64,000 nucleotides of DNA from Cephalotrichum gorgonifer (lineage: Eukaryota; Ascomycota; Sordariomycetes; Microascales; Microascaceae): positions 1,024,680-1,088,679 of the forward strand of contig ONZQ02000006.1 in NCBI GenBank assembly GCA_900312665.1, in the 5' to 3' direction. The notes beneath the pieces were generated by a model that did not search any database, was not told where the DNA came from, and saw only the letters and a program-made list of their open reading frames with translations. Within the stretch, counting starts at the first letter, position 1. Every line of letters begins with the position of its first letter. Made by a program: the position numbers and the translations under genes. This document shows, in pieces, positions 12,701 to 24,489 of this stretch.

Positions 12701-14599
12701 GTCGTGTCTATTCTCCTCGAGATTATGACCCCGGCGGACTACTCGCCCTTCGACACCATATACCTGGACATGTTCATCGCGCGGAACCTGCCCAAGTTCC
12801 CGCAGTACCTCCTCTTCCCTGGGTCCACGCTCACGAGGGTGCTTACGGGCCTCTGCAATTACCCCGGAGATGACCTCGCCGACGACGCGCAGCTGAGCGC
12901 GGAGTATCTCCTGTCGGTGTACCAGCCGCCGGACCTCGAAACGCTGATGCCACTATTCAAGAAGGCCGGGTTCTATCGGATCCTGAAGCGGGTTTACAAG
13001 GTGGACAAGCAATACGGAAAGCTAGTCCAGGCGTACTTTGAGGATCCAGACGACAAGGATGCCATCTTCGGGTGTTTATCCGACTGCCTGAGGGCAAATA
13101 TTGGGCTCACACCTCGGCAGGTTCAGCAGGTGCTGGAGGTCATCAGGGCGAACTCGAGGCAGCTTGTCGAGCTGGACGCCGAGGCGGCGGCGACAGCACT
13201 CGCTTCGCAGGATCCCAGCTTTCACCAGGAAATCGTTGATTCGGCAGATGCGACGCCAGAGCTCCAGTATAGATATCTTAAGTCTCTGTTAGAGCCGAAG
13301 GCTAGAGATTCGGAGGTGGAGGCGGCGTCGGACAGGGACTTGATCGAGCGGTATGTCAGGCTCATGTGTCGGTTCGATGCGGCGCACGTAGCGGAGTACG
13401 TGACGGCGGTACAGTCGAAGAACCTGCGGCTCGACAAGCTGCTGCCGACAATGGAGGAGACGGGAGTCATCGATGCCGCGGTCATGTTGATGGCCCACGA
13501 GGGCAAGGTGAAGGATGCCATGGCCCGGCTGATCAGCCATCTCGAGACTCTAGAGTCGGCGCTACAGGGCCTCCTCGGGGCCGTGGACGAGGAGCCGGCG
13601 GGGCTGCAGTGGTCGGCCGAGGAGTTGCTCAAGGCCATGCAAAAGTACGTCCACGTTGGCATCTGGCTCTGTCAGACCCACACGAAGTCGAAGCAGGTCA
13701 ATGGGGTTCAGAAGCGACAGAAGTCGACGGGCCCGGACGCCCTGTCCGCAGACGAAGAGCTGTGGCTCTCGCTTATCGAGGCCACGGTGCAGATCACCCG
13801 CAGGCTGTCGTCGTCTATTACGACGGCAGATAGCCGGCCGACCACGCCAAAGTCGGAAACCGTCGAGGGACACATAGACGGCGAGAAGCTGCGGAGTCTC
13901 CTCCGCTCTCTCGTGCAGCACACCTTCACGGCGCTCCTCGCGACGACCTCTGCGCCGCCGCCCTCGCCGACCGCTAGGCTCGCGCCGACGGCCACGGGCC
14001 GGGTCGCGCAGGGAACGAACCTGTCCTTCCTGCGCATCCTCCGCGCCTTCCTCTCTAAGGCGGCGGAGTCGTCGCCTAGTCTTGCAGACCTCCGCGCCGT
14101 GCTGTCATCGATCTTCTCCGCGTACGCGTACGAGCAGTCCATACTTCAGCTCTCCAACAGGCTGCTGGACAAGAGCCTGTTCGTCAGTGTGAGCCGGTCG
14201 GTGGAGCTACGTCAGAGGGGGTGGAGGCCGCGGGGATCCACGTGCGAGGCGTGCGGCGGGAGGGTGTGGGGGCCCGGCGTGGGGAGCAGGGTCGTCGACG
14301 CCTGGGAGGAGAGGAGGGCGGAGGAGGAGGCGAGAAGGGCGGAGAGGAAGAGGGAGGCGGTGGACGATAGGGGGAAGGGCGTCGATGGCAGCGAGGGGGG
14401 CAATGGGAAGGGGAAGGGGAAGGCGCCTATCGAGCTGGCGGGGGCCGAGGAGGGGGCCGAGGCGAAGAGGGACTCGCCGCTGGACCAGCTGGTTCTGCTT
14501 GCGTGCAGGCATATATATCACCGGAAATGTATCGACGCGCTGCAGGTGGGGGACGAGGGGGTGGATGCGGGGGGGTACAGGTGTCCAGTTGATGGGTGA
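9708..14599 (+). CDS. VPS8: Vps8, CORVET complex subunit
   Basis: Three exons, 9708-10034, 10096-10540 and 10593-14599, give 1592 aa. The second intron is 52 bp with a CTAAC branch site. Residues 1-140 are acidic and Ser-rich. A WD40-like beta-propeller follows at about 170-520 (segments ending in TKGIILIFD and NGSIFIWD), then a long helical solenoid. A C-terminal RING-like region starts near residue 1465 with CEAC and continues with CRHIYHRKC and CPVDG at the very C-terminus. The final zinc ligand of a classic RING is an Asp here; fungal Vps8 proteins often end in CPxDG, as far as I remember. Vps8 is the Rab5-binding subunit of the CORVET tether on early endosomes. Identity is firm; the start ATG is the first in frame after a stop-free leader. 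Confidence 0.93.
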
Positions 14600-14835
14600 C
14601 GTTTTTCTCGTCTTCTTATATACGTGCGTATATTTACCTATTGTCACCCGGGGGTTTTAGGATAGCTATTTTGTGTTCGAGGGCGAGGGACGGGCGTCTG
14701 GCGGGGGTTTCGTTTCATCTATAGACGCGAAGGCGAGAATCAAGCGTATGAGGGGGCCTCGTTGAAATTTTTATATTCTGACATTGTGGGTTCGTGAATT
14801 GGCCCTGAATGTAATTACATACCCCTTTTCGCAGG

Positions 14836-16818
14836 TCAAACCTCTTGGTTACCGGGAGGCCGCCGCTTTACCTGTCCCCACGCCGCATCCCAGATAAGCC
14901 ACGATCCAAACGTGAGTATGGACAGCGGGATCGCCAGTGCCCAGTATATCCAGAAGTGGTTCGATACCGTGAGGCTGGCGGGTTCGTCGCCCGGGGCCTG
15001 GTCGACCTGGAAGAACGGCGTGCTGAAGACGGACTGTGAAGTTTTTTTTTATTTCGGTTAGATCAAAGTGGTTCCACATGCGCAAGGGCTACGCAGATGG
15101 GTGGAGCGAAGGGGGGTAGAGGGTGAAAAGAGCTTACTGAAACGAAAGTAGCGGGGAGGAAGGTCATGGTGATGACGGCCAGGGCCTTCATGGCCGTCGT
15201 CTCCTTGTTCGCCTCGTCTGCTATCTTGACTTGGATTTTGCTGTCGCGTTGTGCGGCGAGGTGGAATGACTAGGCCCCAGACGTCAACTTTCCGGACAAT
15301 CATTGTGATACTTGCTGACGAGGGAAGTGATAATGGGGAGGAGGGGCGGTAAGATATGGTACGGTTTGTGTTTTGGTAACTCACCAGTTGGGTCTCGTTC
15401 TGAAGCCGCGCCTTGTTAGACTCCGACCGCGAATGGAGCGCGGTTAGGATCCGCCGCGAAAAGGAGAATGGACTGTAGTTCTTGAGCCAGGGGCTATCTT
15501 TTCCGGAGCTCAGGGCCATGAAATCACGGTGCTGCACTTCGAGGGCCCTGACGGATTCCGAGGCCACGACCAGCGTCTCGCTGACGTGGATCGCGTGTCG
15601 CGCAATCTCGTGAAGGAGGGGATAGTCCGGATCTTCCTGCTGACGTGCCTGGAGAAGAAGAAGAAGAAGAAAGAAAGCTAGTCAGCGTTGAAAAGAAAGC
15701 TATGTTAGGTTACAAGTGTAAAGGAGAAGAACCGCCTTACCGCTTCCCAGCCGCAGATGTGGTTCCGCATAGCCCACACCGAGGAATCGTACAGCGAGAT
15801 CACCTCCTGGACGACGACGCCAAAGACGGAGTACGGGTCCGAGAAGCGCACCCTCTCCGCGCCGGACGCCCGCAGTGCGTACCGGAGGGAGGCCTGGAGA
15901 GCGGAGGGGACGTCGCAGCACAGGACCGCCGTCCTGGAGGGCTCGGCGGCGGACCAGCGGACGAAGAAGCCCATCTCGTACCACTCCCAGCCGTACTGCG
16001 CCGACTGCTTCCCGTGGACAGGGGCGGCCGAAATCGTCGTGCCGGGGGGCATAGAGTGGTGGCGCAGGAAGTCTGGCTTCGGGCTGAGTCTGTCGTGGGT
16101 CTGCTTGATGACGAAGCGGGACCAGTGATCTGGGGAAGCCAAACGCCGGTTAGGTGGCCCCTTTATTTTTCATATATATATACGCGGCCTATGATGGGCA
16201 ATAAGTGGGCGGGTGTGACCTTACTGTAATGTGTGAGATTGCCCCTGCCGTCGAGGGTGGGCTCGAAGCCAGAGAAGCCGTTCGACTCGAGGCAGACGCT
16301 GCTCAGCAGGAACGGCGGGATCCCGAAGTGGGCCACGATGCGGGATTTGAGCGCCTCAGGGGCATCTGCTACTTCCCTAAGTGACGCAAAACTACCAGGC
16401 AAACGTCAGTGTGCTGGATTTCCGGGGTGAGGGGGCTATGGGGATTGGACTCACATGAGCTGTGCTTGCGGCTGGATATCCCTCTACGGAAGTGTCTTGT
16501 GTTAGTGGGACTGAATTTCGGGGGCGGAACATTACAACCGGAAGGAACAAAAGAAACAGCATTCCCGCTGATCAATACCAGTAAGGTAGATGCCTCCTTT
16601 CTTTATTTCGGCTTTATTTCTTTCCTTTCCTGAGCGGGGGGCAAACTCACTTTCAAGACGCCGTCCCACATGGTGGTCTCCTCCTTCCACTCGCCGGCAA
16701 CTGGGTGGAGAAACCGGATGTTAGCGTCGGGCCGCCTCCGGAGTTTGAAACGGAACGGGGCCGGAGGGAGGGATAAAATAGCTTATTTACCAATCTCTAA
16801 ACTCTTAATTTCTTTCAT
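14836..16818 (-). CDS. CorA-like two-helix membrane protein (first copy)
   Basis: Eight exons on the minus strand: 16791-16818, 16651-16700, 16455-16483, 16225-16391, 15741-16129, 15385-15648, 15138-15269 and 14836-15033. All phases join, giving 418 aa. The C-terminal half matches the fungal CorA-like layout. A helix with DEANKETTAMKALAVITM is followed by FLPATFVSVFSTPFF, the first membrane segment. After about 20 polar residues comes a second segment, HFWIYWALAIPLSILTFGSWL, and a short basic tail. The GMN motif of true CorA Mg2+ channels is absent, so ion transport is not established. One exon is only 29 nt. The start is provisional: the ATG at 16818 gives a complete frame, but open sequence continues upstream to about 16998 without an ATG, so an extra 5' exon is possible. 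Confidence 0.75.
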
Positions 16819-18831
16819 AGTAACAAGTGGTACGTATAAGTTCCACCCCGGCGGAAGTCCAATAGAACGGGGGCCAAGCTGAGGAAAGAAGAAAAAAAGG
16901 TACGGAAATGTGTGAGGGGAAGATTGGTCGTATTCCTCGAGGGAGCGGTTGAAGCCCGCCTCTCCCAACTTATTATCGGGGCTTGCAAGGTGCGTGTGGG
17001 TCTATATAGAGGAATGTATGTGCACGTGAAAGAGGAAAAAGAGCAAACGAAGTGTAAATGAAGTTGAACCAGAACAATAGAAGAGGTAAGAGCAACCTGC
17101 TAAGGCTGTATTACCTGCCCAATTCTTTCCCCCTCGCCCTGTCACGCCTGCATCAATGCGGCGCAGCGCGGGGAAAACCCGGGAAGGGTCAGTCGCTGAC
17201 TGAGGAGGCGCTCCCCATCAGGCCTGTCCGTGTTGGGGACTTGCCGCCTCCCCAGCCGAAACTTCTATAATACCTCTGAGAGGATCGGGATTAACAATTT
17301 ACCAGCATCATACCACGAAACCCTCGATAGCATCAATTCGGACATATGAATGGCGATCTCGGGTGCCCGACGCGGCCTATTGGCCGATCATCCTCGAGAT
17401 CTGTAGCTATGCGGTTTCCCATGAGGCCTAGATGTGGTAGAACTATTCGGCTCTCATGTGTTCCATCTCATCCGTGTGCACAACCCAAGTCTCGTACCAA
17501 CACACATTCGGGGCTGACTCTAACTGCTAAGAAAAGAATATCTAAAGTCATCGTCGAGTTGTGGACCAGATAACCCCCAACCAGTAAACAGCCTTCCCGA
17601 ACAAGGGGAATCGCTCGCATGATGTCGATCGGGCCTTCTAGGGAATATTCGAGTGGCTGCCTAGACACAACGCGTTCTGGAGCTCGATCTTGCTGGCTAT
17701 GTCTTTGGGCAAGTCCTGGAAGGAATCTGATGCTTCCCACGACAGACTCGGCGCACGATACATGCGCGCTGTCTTACGCATGGGGCGGCTTCCTCGCACA
17801 TCGGGATGGGGATTGTCCACTTCATCTTCTGGCCTGTTAGGGACTTACTTCTTCGTCGAGAAGCGCATACTGGGTCTAATCAACGGCCCGGCGTCTAAGA
17901 ACCAGCGCGGCAGCCGCAACGAGCAGTGGGCCATCATCAGATCGCTGGAATTGGGGGCGGAGAATCTCTCCCTTCTAAGATCACGATCTCCACGGAAGGA
18001 AAACAACTGGATTCTTGGCGCTTTTTCTGTTGGTCATAGCCGACCGGGGTGGCTTTTGAGCTCGAGCGTTACGGCAACGGTGACATGCTTTTTTTTTCTT
18101 CTTCAAGCCTGCCATTGTAGTTCAGCAGAAGTTGTCTTTTTACGCGGTCAAATGCGTGGGCGGCATGGGGCCTTAGTTGTAAGAACAGCGCGATCCTCTC
18201 TATGCTTGCTCGCTCGAAAACCGGGAGCCGAGATGTCATTACTACTGTCGCTCATGTGAGATGCGAAAACGAGGCAGTGCTGGAAGGATCAACGAGAGTC
18301 GGTAAGCATACTTTAGTGTTGGTACTTCGTAGGGCTAGCAGCAGGCTGCCAAGGAAAGCCAAGCCAGGGGAAGGGATAAGCGTGCCGGCGTTCGAAAATG
18401 CAAGGGAGGATGGAGAGAGAGAATATAAAGGGCTCATGCTTTATTTTGTCTCGAACAGAATCTCGAAGGGTTCAGGTTTGGGTGCGAGACTCTGCGCCCG
18501 TTTTACGTGTCGGAATATTATTATTCATCGGCTAAAAATGGCGAATCGCGAGGACGAGGGCCACTGGCCAACTTTCTCCCCTTCAATACACCACCAACTC
18601 CACCACCAGACCGCACCGCGCTTCGCCTCTACGTATCGCCCTCGACACCGCAATCGCCGCTACAGAGGGAGCGCGAATCGATCGTCGACGCGATCGGACA
18701 ACTTTGCAGCTCTCCAGCCCGGCCAGACTGAGGAAAACAGTCCGCCGCGCACACCAGAACGGTGCATACGCCGCACCCCGAAGTCCGACACCAGCGCCCG
18801 GCTCCGCGCCTGCCGCCGCCTCGGACGCGCG
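16819..18831. other. Intergenic / 5' leader region without a supported gene
   Basis: This holds the upstream region of the CorA-like gene (with a TATATAG near 16999-17010) and the leader of GPI19. Frames at 17346-17573 and 17690-18259 lack recognisable domains and splice-consistent extensions. A weak resemblance of part of 17640-17800 to HET-type sequence could not be sustained. Confidence 0.45.
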
Positions 18832-19584
18832 ATGGCCTTAACGATAGAAGAAGAGACCTTGGAAGGTCACGAATCAGACACCTCGTCCTCATCCTCGGCC
18901 TCCGACGCCCCGCCATCCAGACCGACTACCCTGCCCCACGCAAACTACTTCGCGCCCCCCCTATACGGCCGCCCGGGCACCTCCCTCCCGCCGTCCCCCT
19001 CGATAACCTCCCTTCTGATCCCCTCGCGGCCCACGACGCCCGACCTGTCCGATGACGAGGCCGAGGTGGAGCTGACGAGGAGGAAGGCTCCTCAGGTGCC
19101 GACATACGAGTACTACGGCTTCGTCTTGTACCTCTTCTCGAGCCTAACGTTCGGCGTCTACCTCCTGTGGTCCTACCTGCCCTCGCCGATGCTGCACGCG
19201 ATGGGCATATACTACTACCCGAATAGGTGGTGGAGCCTCGCGATCCCGGCCTGGATCGCCGTGGCGATGATGTACGTCTACGTGTCGCTGGCCAGCTACA
19301 ATGTGGGGTACCTCACGAGAAAAATCTCGAGCGCCGAGACAGTCGTCGACGAGGCGGCGGTGGTGGCCGTTCTAGACTCGAAGGGGAGGGCGAAGGGGGC
19401 CGGGAGGAGGGGTGGGCTCGGGGCGGGGGTAGACCTGGTGAGGTTCTGGGGGGAGGGGACGGACGGGGTCATGGATATTCCGCTGGGGGGTGTATGTGAG
19501 ATTCTGCATGGGGCGGGGGGCTTCGAGGGGGACGAGGACGTAGAGGAGGAGGGGAGCTGGGTTTGGCGGGTTCTGGGAATGTGA
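18832..19584 (+). CDS. GPI19: PIG-P / Gpi19, GPI-GlcNAc transferase subunit
   Basis: A single exon of 250 aa from the ATG at 18832. The Ser/Asp-rich N-terminus carries the fungal signature NYFAPPLYGRP and PPSPSITSLL, then SRPTTPDLSDDE. The PIG-P domain follows: VPTYEYYGFVLYLFSS leads into the first transmembrane helix, GIYYYPNRWWSLAIP connects to the second helix, and the core ends at NVGYLT. The C-terminus is Gly/Glu-rich. PIG-P is part of the ER enzyme that transfers GlcNAc to phosphatidylinositol, the first step of GPI-anchor synthesis. An in-frame ATG at 18538 with good context would add 98 Arg/His-rich residues. I prefer 18832 because the added part does not look like the family. Confidence 0.88.
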   Translation: MALTIEEETLEGHESDTSSSSSASDAPPSRPTTLPHANYFAPPLYGRPGTSLPPSPSITSLLIPSRPTTPDLSDDEAEVELTRRKAPQVPTYEYYGFVLYLFSSLTFGVYLLWSYLPSPMLHAMGIYYYPNRWWSLAIPAWIAVAMMYVYVSLASYNVGYLTRKISSAETVVDEAAVVAVLDSKGRAKGAGRRGGLGAGVDLVRFWGEGTDGVMDIPLGGVCEILHGAGGFEGDEDVEEEGSWVWRVLGM

Positions 19585-20393
19585 AAGACATGGGACTGGG
19601 CGGCTTGGGTGTGACTGAGAATCTGGATATGACAGCATTTTTTTTTAGCGAGGAGTTTGCGTGGAATTCGGTCGTTCCGGTCCTAGAGGTTTGTGTTTTT
19701 AATCGAGGATCAGACCGTCGGTCGAATAAAGGCAGTACGCGCGGCATTGCATCCCGCGCCCTGGATTACTATTTACTCTTAATATAGAGAGCCGACACAA
19801 TGGCACTATGGCACTATGGCACTACGGCACGAAGCGCTTACCGGGGTGGATGTGATATTAAACCCCGCGAGAGGCACGTTCTTGTACTTACGTGTCCAAG
19901 CCGTCATGATAAGACCCGAGTCCTTCCCCAGTCTCGCCAGTCTCTCACTCCAAGGCCCGTATTAGTATTCCGAAACATGAGGAACTCCACACCCCATGAT
20001 GGAGTACGACGCCCCATTATCTCATAAATTGCAGACCAGTATAGGCTATTTCAGGCTAGACGAGAACGAGGCTAGAATAGGCCAGGATCGGGGCTTCGAT
20101 CTGTCAACTTAATTTGGGATTATATTTGATCCACGCCTGCTTTGGGCTCGTCTCCGGAGATCTATGACAATGATTTGTATTGATGGTTGTTGGGAGGTAC
20201 CACATGTCGCCGCGACGTCGTTCGCTTATTAAACTAATACTAATAGATCCCCCCTCCAACCTTTTTGAACATCAACCTCGGCATCGTAGTCTCGCGCGAG
20301 CACGTGTCGTACTATCTTACCTTCTAACCTCTGCATCACCATCGCAGACTACTATTCTTTGATTCATTCTGAACAACGGATCGTACCTCCACA
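19585..20393. other. Intergenic region, GPI19 3' end and amidase promoter
   Basis: No gene seen. It contains an 8-bp tandem repeat at 19800-19830 and several short AT-rich patches. The last 100 bases are the likely amidase 5' leader. Confidence 0.6.
19800..19830. repeat. Tandem ATGGCACT octamer repeat
   Basis: Three near-perfect copies of an 8-bp unit plus a partial fourth, downstream of GPI19. A simple minisatellite. Confidence 0.9.
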
Positions 20394-22578
20394 ATGGCTC
20401 CGAAGGACTTCTTGAACTACCCCGAGCCCGTCGACTGGACGCGGACATGGACGGGGGAGCGTATCTCCGAGGACAACAACCCTGTGATGAAAGGTCTAAA
20501 CCTCGCTATCGGCGCATCTCTGTGAGTTGTATCGCCCCGGAACCCCATTTAGTATTCAAACTCAAGCTCCGGGACTGATGGCGCGAGGGAAATACAGCGT
20601 CTCCAACCTTGGATTCCTCCAGCGGCAGCTATGGAACAACGCCAAGTTCGGCGGTATCAAGCACATGCCTGAGCTCGATCTGAGCATCCTCCCCAGGCTA
20701 CAGGTTCGTCCTGCGTTCTCAACACGAAACTGCGCCAGTGGCTAACCCACCCCCCTCCCCCCCATTTTTCCAGCCCTACGTCATCCCCCTTGGCTCCTCA
20801 TCCACCCCCATCCTACCTTTTGAAAAACACATCACCACACCGGCACCCGCCGACCTCGCGGGCCGTTTCCACTCCGCCGCAGACTTTCATGCGGCGTACA
20901 AGTCCAAGTCCGTCACGCCCCTGCAGGTCGTCCGCGCCATCCTCGCCCGCTCCAAGCGCGGCCAGACGCCCCGGAGCAAGTACGACAACGCCTGGGTCCC
21001 CTCCTACGGCGCCGAGCACCAGGCGCTTGAGGCGGCGCGGGAGTCAACGGAGCGATACGCCCGGGGCGAGGAGAGGGGGCTGTTGGACGGTGTGCCGTTC
21101 GGTGTCAAGGACGACTTGGACGTTGAGGGGTATGTGTCCCATCATGGCATGAGGTACGACGCGGGGAACGCGTTCTTCAAGGAGAGCGAGAAGTCGATTT
21201 GGGCCGTGAAGAAGATGGAGGAGGCCGGCGCTATCATGGTTGGAAAGTTGGCGATGCACGAGCTTGGAGTTGGTACGCCTTTCCCCCTCCTTCGCTCTCC
21301 CCTTTTCCCTTCCTGTGGCGAGGATCTTGCTAACTTGAGGTTAGACACGAGTGGATGCAATGTATGTTGTCCCACAGCAGAATGCGCCTAAGCGGTCAGA
21401 GCTAATCTCTAGATACTCAGCCCGCGTGGGGAACTCCGACAAACTGGGCTAACCCGGCCTACTACCCCGGCGGCTCCTCTTCCGGACCGGCATCCGCCCT
21501 CGGTTCCGGCTTAATCCCCATTGCCATCGGCACTGACGCGGGTTCGTAAACGCCCTCCCATTCTGTTATCCACTTTCGCCTCTCCTCCTCCTTTTCCTCC
21601 TCTACCAAAAGACTAACACCCACCGCAGGCGGGAGCGTGCGCATCCCTCCCTGCTTCAACGGAGTCTACGGCCTCAAGCCGACGCACCATCGCCTCGGCA
21701 CCATGCACCACTCCCTCTGCGTGACCGGCCCCATGGCCGCCACGGTTGCCGACCTAACAGCCGCCTACCGCACCACCGCCCAGCCCAATCCCGACTGCGC
21801 AGTCCAAGGCTTCCTCCGGCCCTCCCAGCCCCCGGCCCCGGGGGCCAAGAAGACGCTGGGGATCTACCCTGCCTGGAATGCCCGCGCGGCCCCCGAGGTC
21901 CGCGCCCTCTGCGACGCGGCGATATCGCACTACAAGACGCTCGGCTACTCGGTAGTCGAGATCACCATCCCCTACCTCCGCGAGGCCCACCTCGCCCACG
22001 GTGCGCTCTGCATAACCGACATGTCCGCTGAGCACTACCGCCGCGCGCCCACCGTCCACCTCGCGCACGCCATGCTCCAGCCCCAGACGAAGGTCCTCGT
22101 CGGCATTGGGAGCCAGACCCCCGCGGCGGACTACCTCGCCTTCAACCAGCTCCGCGAGCTCATGATGCAGCACGTCGCGCACCTGTTCGCCGAGCACGAG
22201 AACCTCCTCATCGTGACGCCCACCACGCCGATGGCGGGGTGGCCCAAGGGGGCCGGGGACGAGGAGTACGGGTTCACGGACGCGAACGTCACGCTGCAGA
22301 ACATGCTGTATGTGGTCCTGGCGAACATGACGGGGTGCCCGGCCGTCACGGCGCCGGTGGGGTACGTGGATCCCGTGCAGGGGCTGGGCAAGGTGCCGAT
22401 CGGACTGATGGCTATGGGGGAGTGGGGCACCGAGGAGGCGCTGTTGGCATGGGCTGGGGAGGCTGAGGCGTATCTGGCGGGTTTGGAGGGCGGGAGGATA
22501 AGGCCCAGGGCTTGGGTTGATGTTTTGGAAGTTGCCGGGGAGGATGAGGAGGCGAAGAAAGGAGACACGGAGGAATAA
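20394..22578 (+). CDS. Amidase signature family enzyme
   Basis: Six exons, 20394-20521, 20598-20703, 20774-21272, 21345-21361, 21421-21541 and 21629-22578, give 606 aa. The fourth exon is only 17 nt. The amidase signature is complete. Catalytic Lys190 lies in GVPFGVKDDLDV, the cis-Ser lies in PGGSSSG (Ser269-271), and nucleophile Ser293 lies in TDAGGSVRIP, followed by NGVYGLKPTHHR. These residues form the Ser-cisSer-Lys triad that hydrolyses amide bonds. There is no signal peptide, so the enzyme is probably cytosolic. The substrate cannot be told from sequence; fungal members include acetamidase-like and indole-acetamide hydrolase-like enzymes. The stop codon lies inside the first copy of a 162-bp-spaced duplication. 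Confidence 0.88.
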
Positions 22579-22844
22579 CTGTGACAAGTCACGGAGTGTT
22601 TGTATAGTTCTAGTTTCGGTTTTTTGGAGAGGAGACTCTTCGCAATGTTCTGTGGTATTCATAAGTCTGTACTCATGATATGGTTTCGTAAGAGATTACC
22701 GGCCCACCGAGGCTGAAATATCGGGGAGAGAGAGAAATAACTGTTACAAGTCACGGAATCATTGCGCGGCCAAGTTTAAGTTGCTTGGAGCCGGAGTTCC
22801 TTTGAAATGTTCTTTGGCATAAATAAGTCTGTACTCATGATATT
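22574..22844. repeat. Imperfect tandem duplication, 162 bp period
   Basis: About 108 bp beginning at 22574 recurs at 22736 with a constant 162 bp offset. Shared parts include ACAAGTCACGG, AATGTTCT and AAGTCTGTACTCATGATAT. The copies have diverged by point changes but keep register, so there is no net indel. Copy 1 carries the amidase stop codon and 3' UTR; copy 2 lies downstream. Confidence 0.8.
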
Positions 22845-22969
22845 ATACTACAAGAACCGCCCATAATGCGATGATACTTCAGTCTCGGCGGTCCCAGTCT
22901 CATACGAAAACGATACGCGTCCATACTACTGCGTTCCCGGGGGGGAAGGGGTTGGGGGGTTGGGGGGTT

Positions 22970-23983
22970 CTACTTTAAGTACTTGGAGGCCAAGCTCGCG
23001 AGACCGGCAGCGCCATGCGACTGGCCCTGCGACTGGCCCTGTGACTGCCCCTGGCTCTTGAGATACATCTTCAGCGCCATCTCGCCCGCCTGACGGACAA
23101 CTGACTCCTTATCCGTACCCGAAGCCACCTTGTTCTTGGACGCCTTGTCGTCGAAGAGCTAGAGAGCAGGGGCGGCGTGTTAGCCACGCCCCTCGGGGAG
23201 GAGGTGTGGGGAGGGGGATGAGGGGCAGTATGAATTTACCTTGCTCGCTTCTGCCATGGCAAGCGACAAGAAGGCCCCCTCGGACTTCGAGCCGGAAGCG
23301 TGCTCGTTCCCGCTCGAGAACTTCTTGAGGGCCTGCATGGCCGCCGCGGTGCCGAGGCCCCTGGCGTCCGCCTCGTCGTGGTCGTCGTCTACGACGTACT
23401 TCTTGTGCTTGCGGACGGCGTCTACTCGCATCAGCTCCGTGGCATTGGTAAAGAGGTATAAGAGATGGTGGGGACAAAAAAAGGGCAGTGAAGACAATAC
23501 GGCCAAGGGAGGGGAGGGGAGGGGGGGTGGGGTGGATACCATCCTCGTCGATGTCCTCCTGGGTGACGCGCTCCTTCTGAGACCCCAGCGATCCTAGGAT
23601 CGACTTGAACATCTCGGTGCTCCCGCTCGACCCCGCATGTCGCGATGCGTCGTCCGCCGTAGAGTTGCGGTGGTCATCGTTGTCCAAGAGGCTGAGGAGG
23701 TTTCCGGCTAGGGGGTAGGCACCGCCTGCGGCCTCTTGTTTCCGACGTGTTAGTCTTCGGGTAAGTCCTCTGTGCGCTTCTGGCCGGAGGGGGGAAGCGA
23801 CTTACTGTTGCCAGGAGGAAGAATGGAAGAGGAGGGATCTTTAGGAGGGTCAGCTCAGCTATCCGTAGATACTCTCTTCCGCTCCCGCCGACGCTCTTCC
23901 GCTATGGCGGTGAGTGAGCGGGATTGGGTGGCAAGCATACGGTCATCCTTGTCCCCGGAAATGGCGTTGAAGAGCTTATCCAT
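22970..23983 (-). CDS. Beta-flanking protein (fungal DUF7721-type)
   Basis: Five exons on the minus strand, 23941-23983, 23806-23838, 23540-23734, 23240-23424 and 22970-23158. All phases close, giving 214 aa. It begins MDKLFN; the 33-nt second exon encodes a Ser/Pro stretch. A conserved core runs through STEMFKSILGSLG, then AVRKHKKYV, GLGTAAAMQALKKF and LAMAEASKLFDDKAS. It ends in a Gln/Ser/Gly repeat and ASLASKYLK. This matches what I recall of the small Asn/Gly/Ser-rich fungal proteins named beta-flanking. Their molecular function is unknown. The Ala-rich helices and lack of a signal peptide suggest an intracellular protein. Confidence 0.8.
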
Positions 23984-24457
23984 AGTGGTTACACGTGGTA
24001 TCGATTAGCTCGTAGATGGTTGCCTATCCGTTGAAAAAAAAAATTGAGTGGTTATCGGGTAGTAGCCGCCGCTGTGATGCACAGGAGAGACCGAAGCAGC
24101 TGACGATGTAATTACCCCGCGAGGATATCTGCCCTCACCAGCGTGTCGCTTCAGCTGTGCAAGAGTGGGTCCCGATAATAATTACCCCTCTCTTATCAGT
24201 AGTACGCGGTCCGAGCTCCTCCCTGTCTCGGGTGAGTGCCCGCCGTCTTCAGCCAATGTCTCGCCTTGACCGATAGGCGCACGTGTACCCCACTAACAGC
24301 CATCGAGCCGGTATTTCGGAAGCCGCAAACCAGGAACCAGGGCCGGCCCTGGTTCCTTCAGCCATATGGAAGGACAAGATGATCTAGCGCTGTGTATGGA
24401 AGGATCATACGCGTACTCATGCATTAGTACTTTATCCGAGTCAAGGGCTTCCGGCTT

Positions 24458-24489
24458 TCGGATGTGGCTGTCGGATGTGGCTGTCGGAT
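24458..24489. repeat. 13-bp tandem repeat
   Basis: Two and a half copies of the unit TCGGATGTGGCTG in the beta-flanking / wc-2 intergenic region. Confidence 0.9.

Noticed and set aside
14500..14599. VPS8 RING thought truncated because the last zinc ligand is missing
   Set aside because: The ending CPVDG followed by a stop agrees with fungal Vps8 C-termini as I recall them, so it is not treated as damage.
17690..18259. Possible degenerate HET-like frame
   Set aside because: Only a short stretch vaguely recalls HET-domain sequence; key motifs are missing and frames do not join through plausible introns.
21754..22662. 302-codon open frame antisense to the amidase
   Set aside because: It mirrors the GC-rich third-codon pattern of the amidase, is low-complexity Arg/Gly/Val and has no domain; a shadow.
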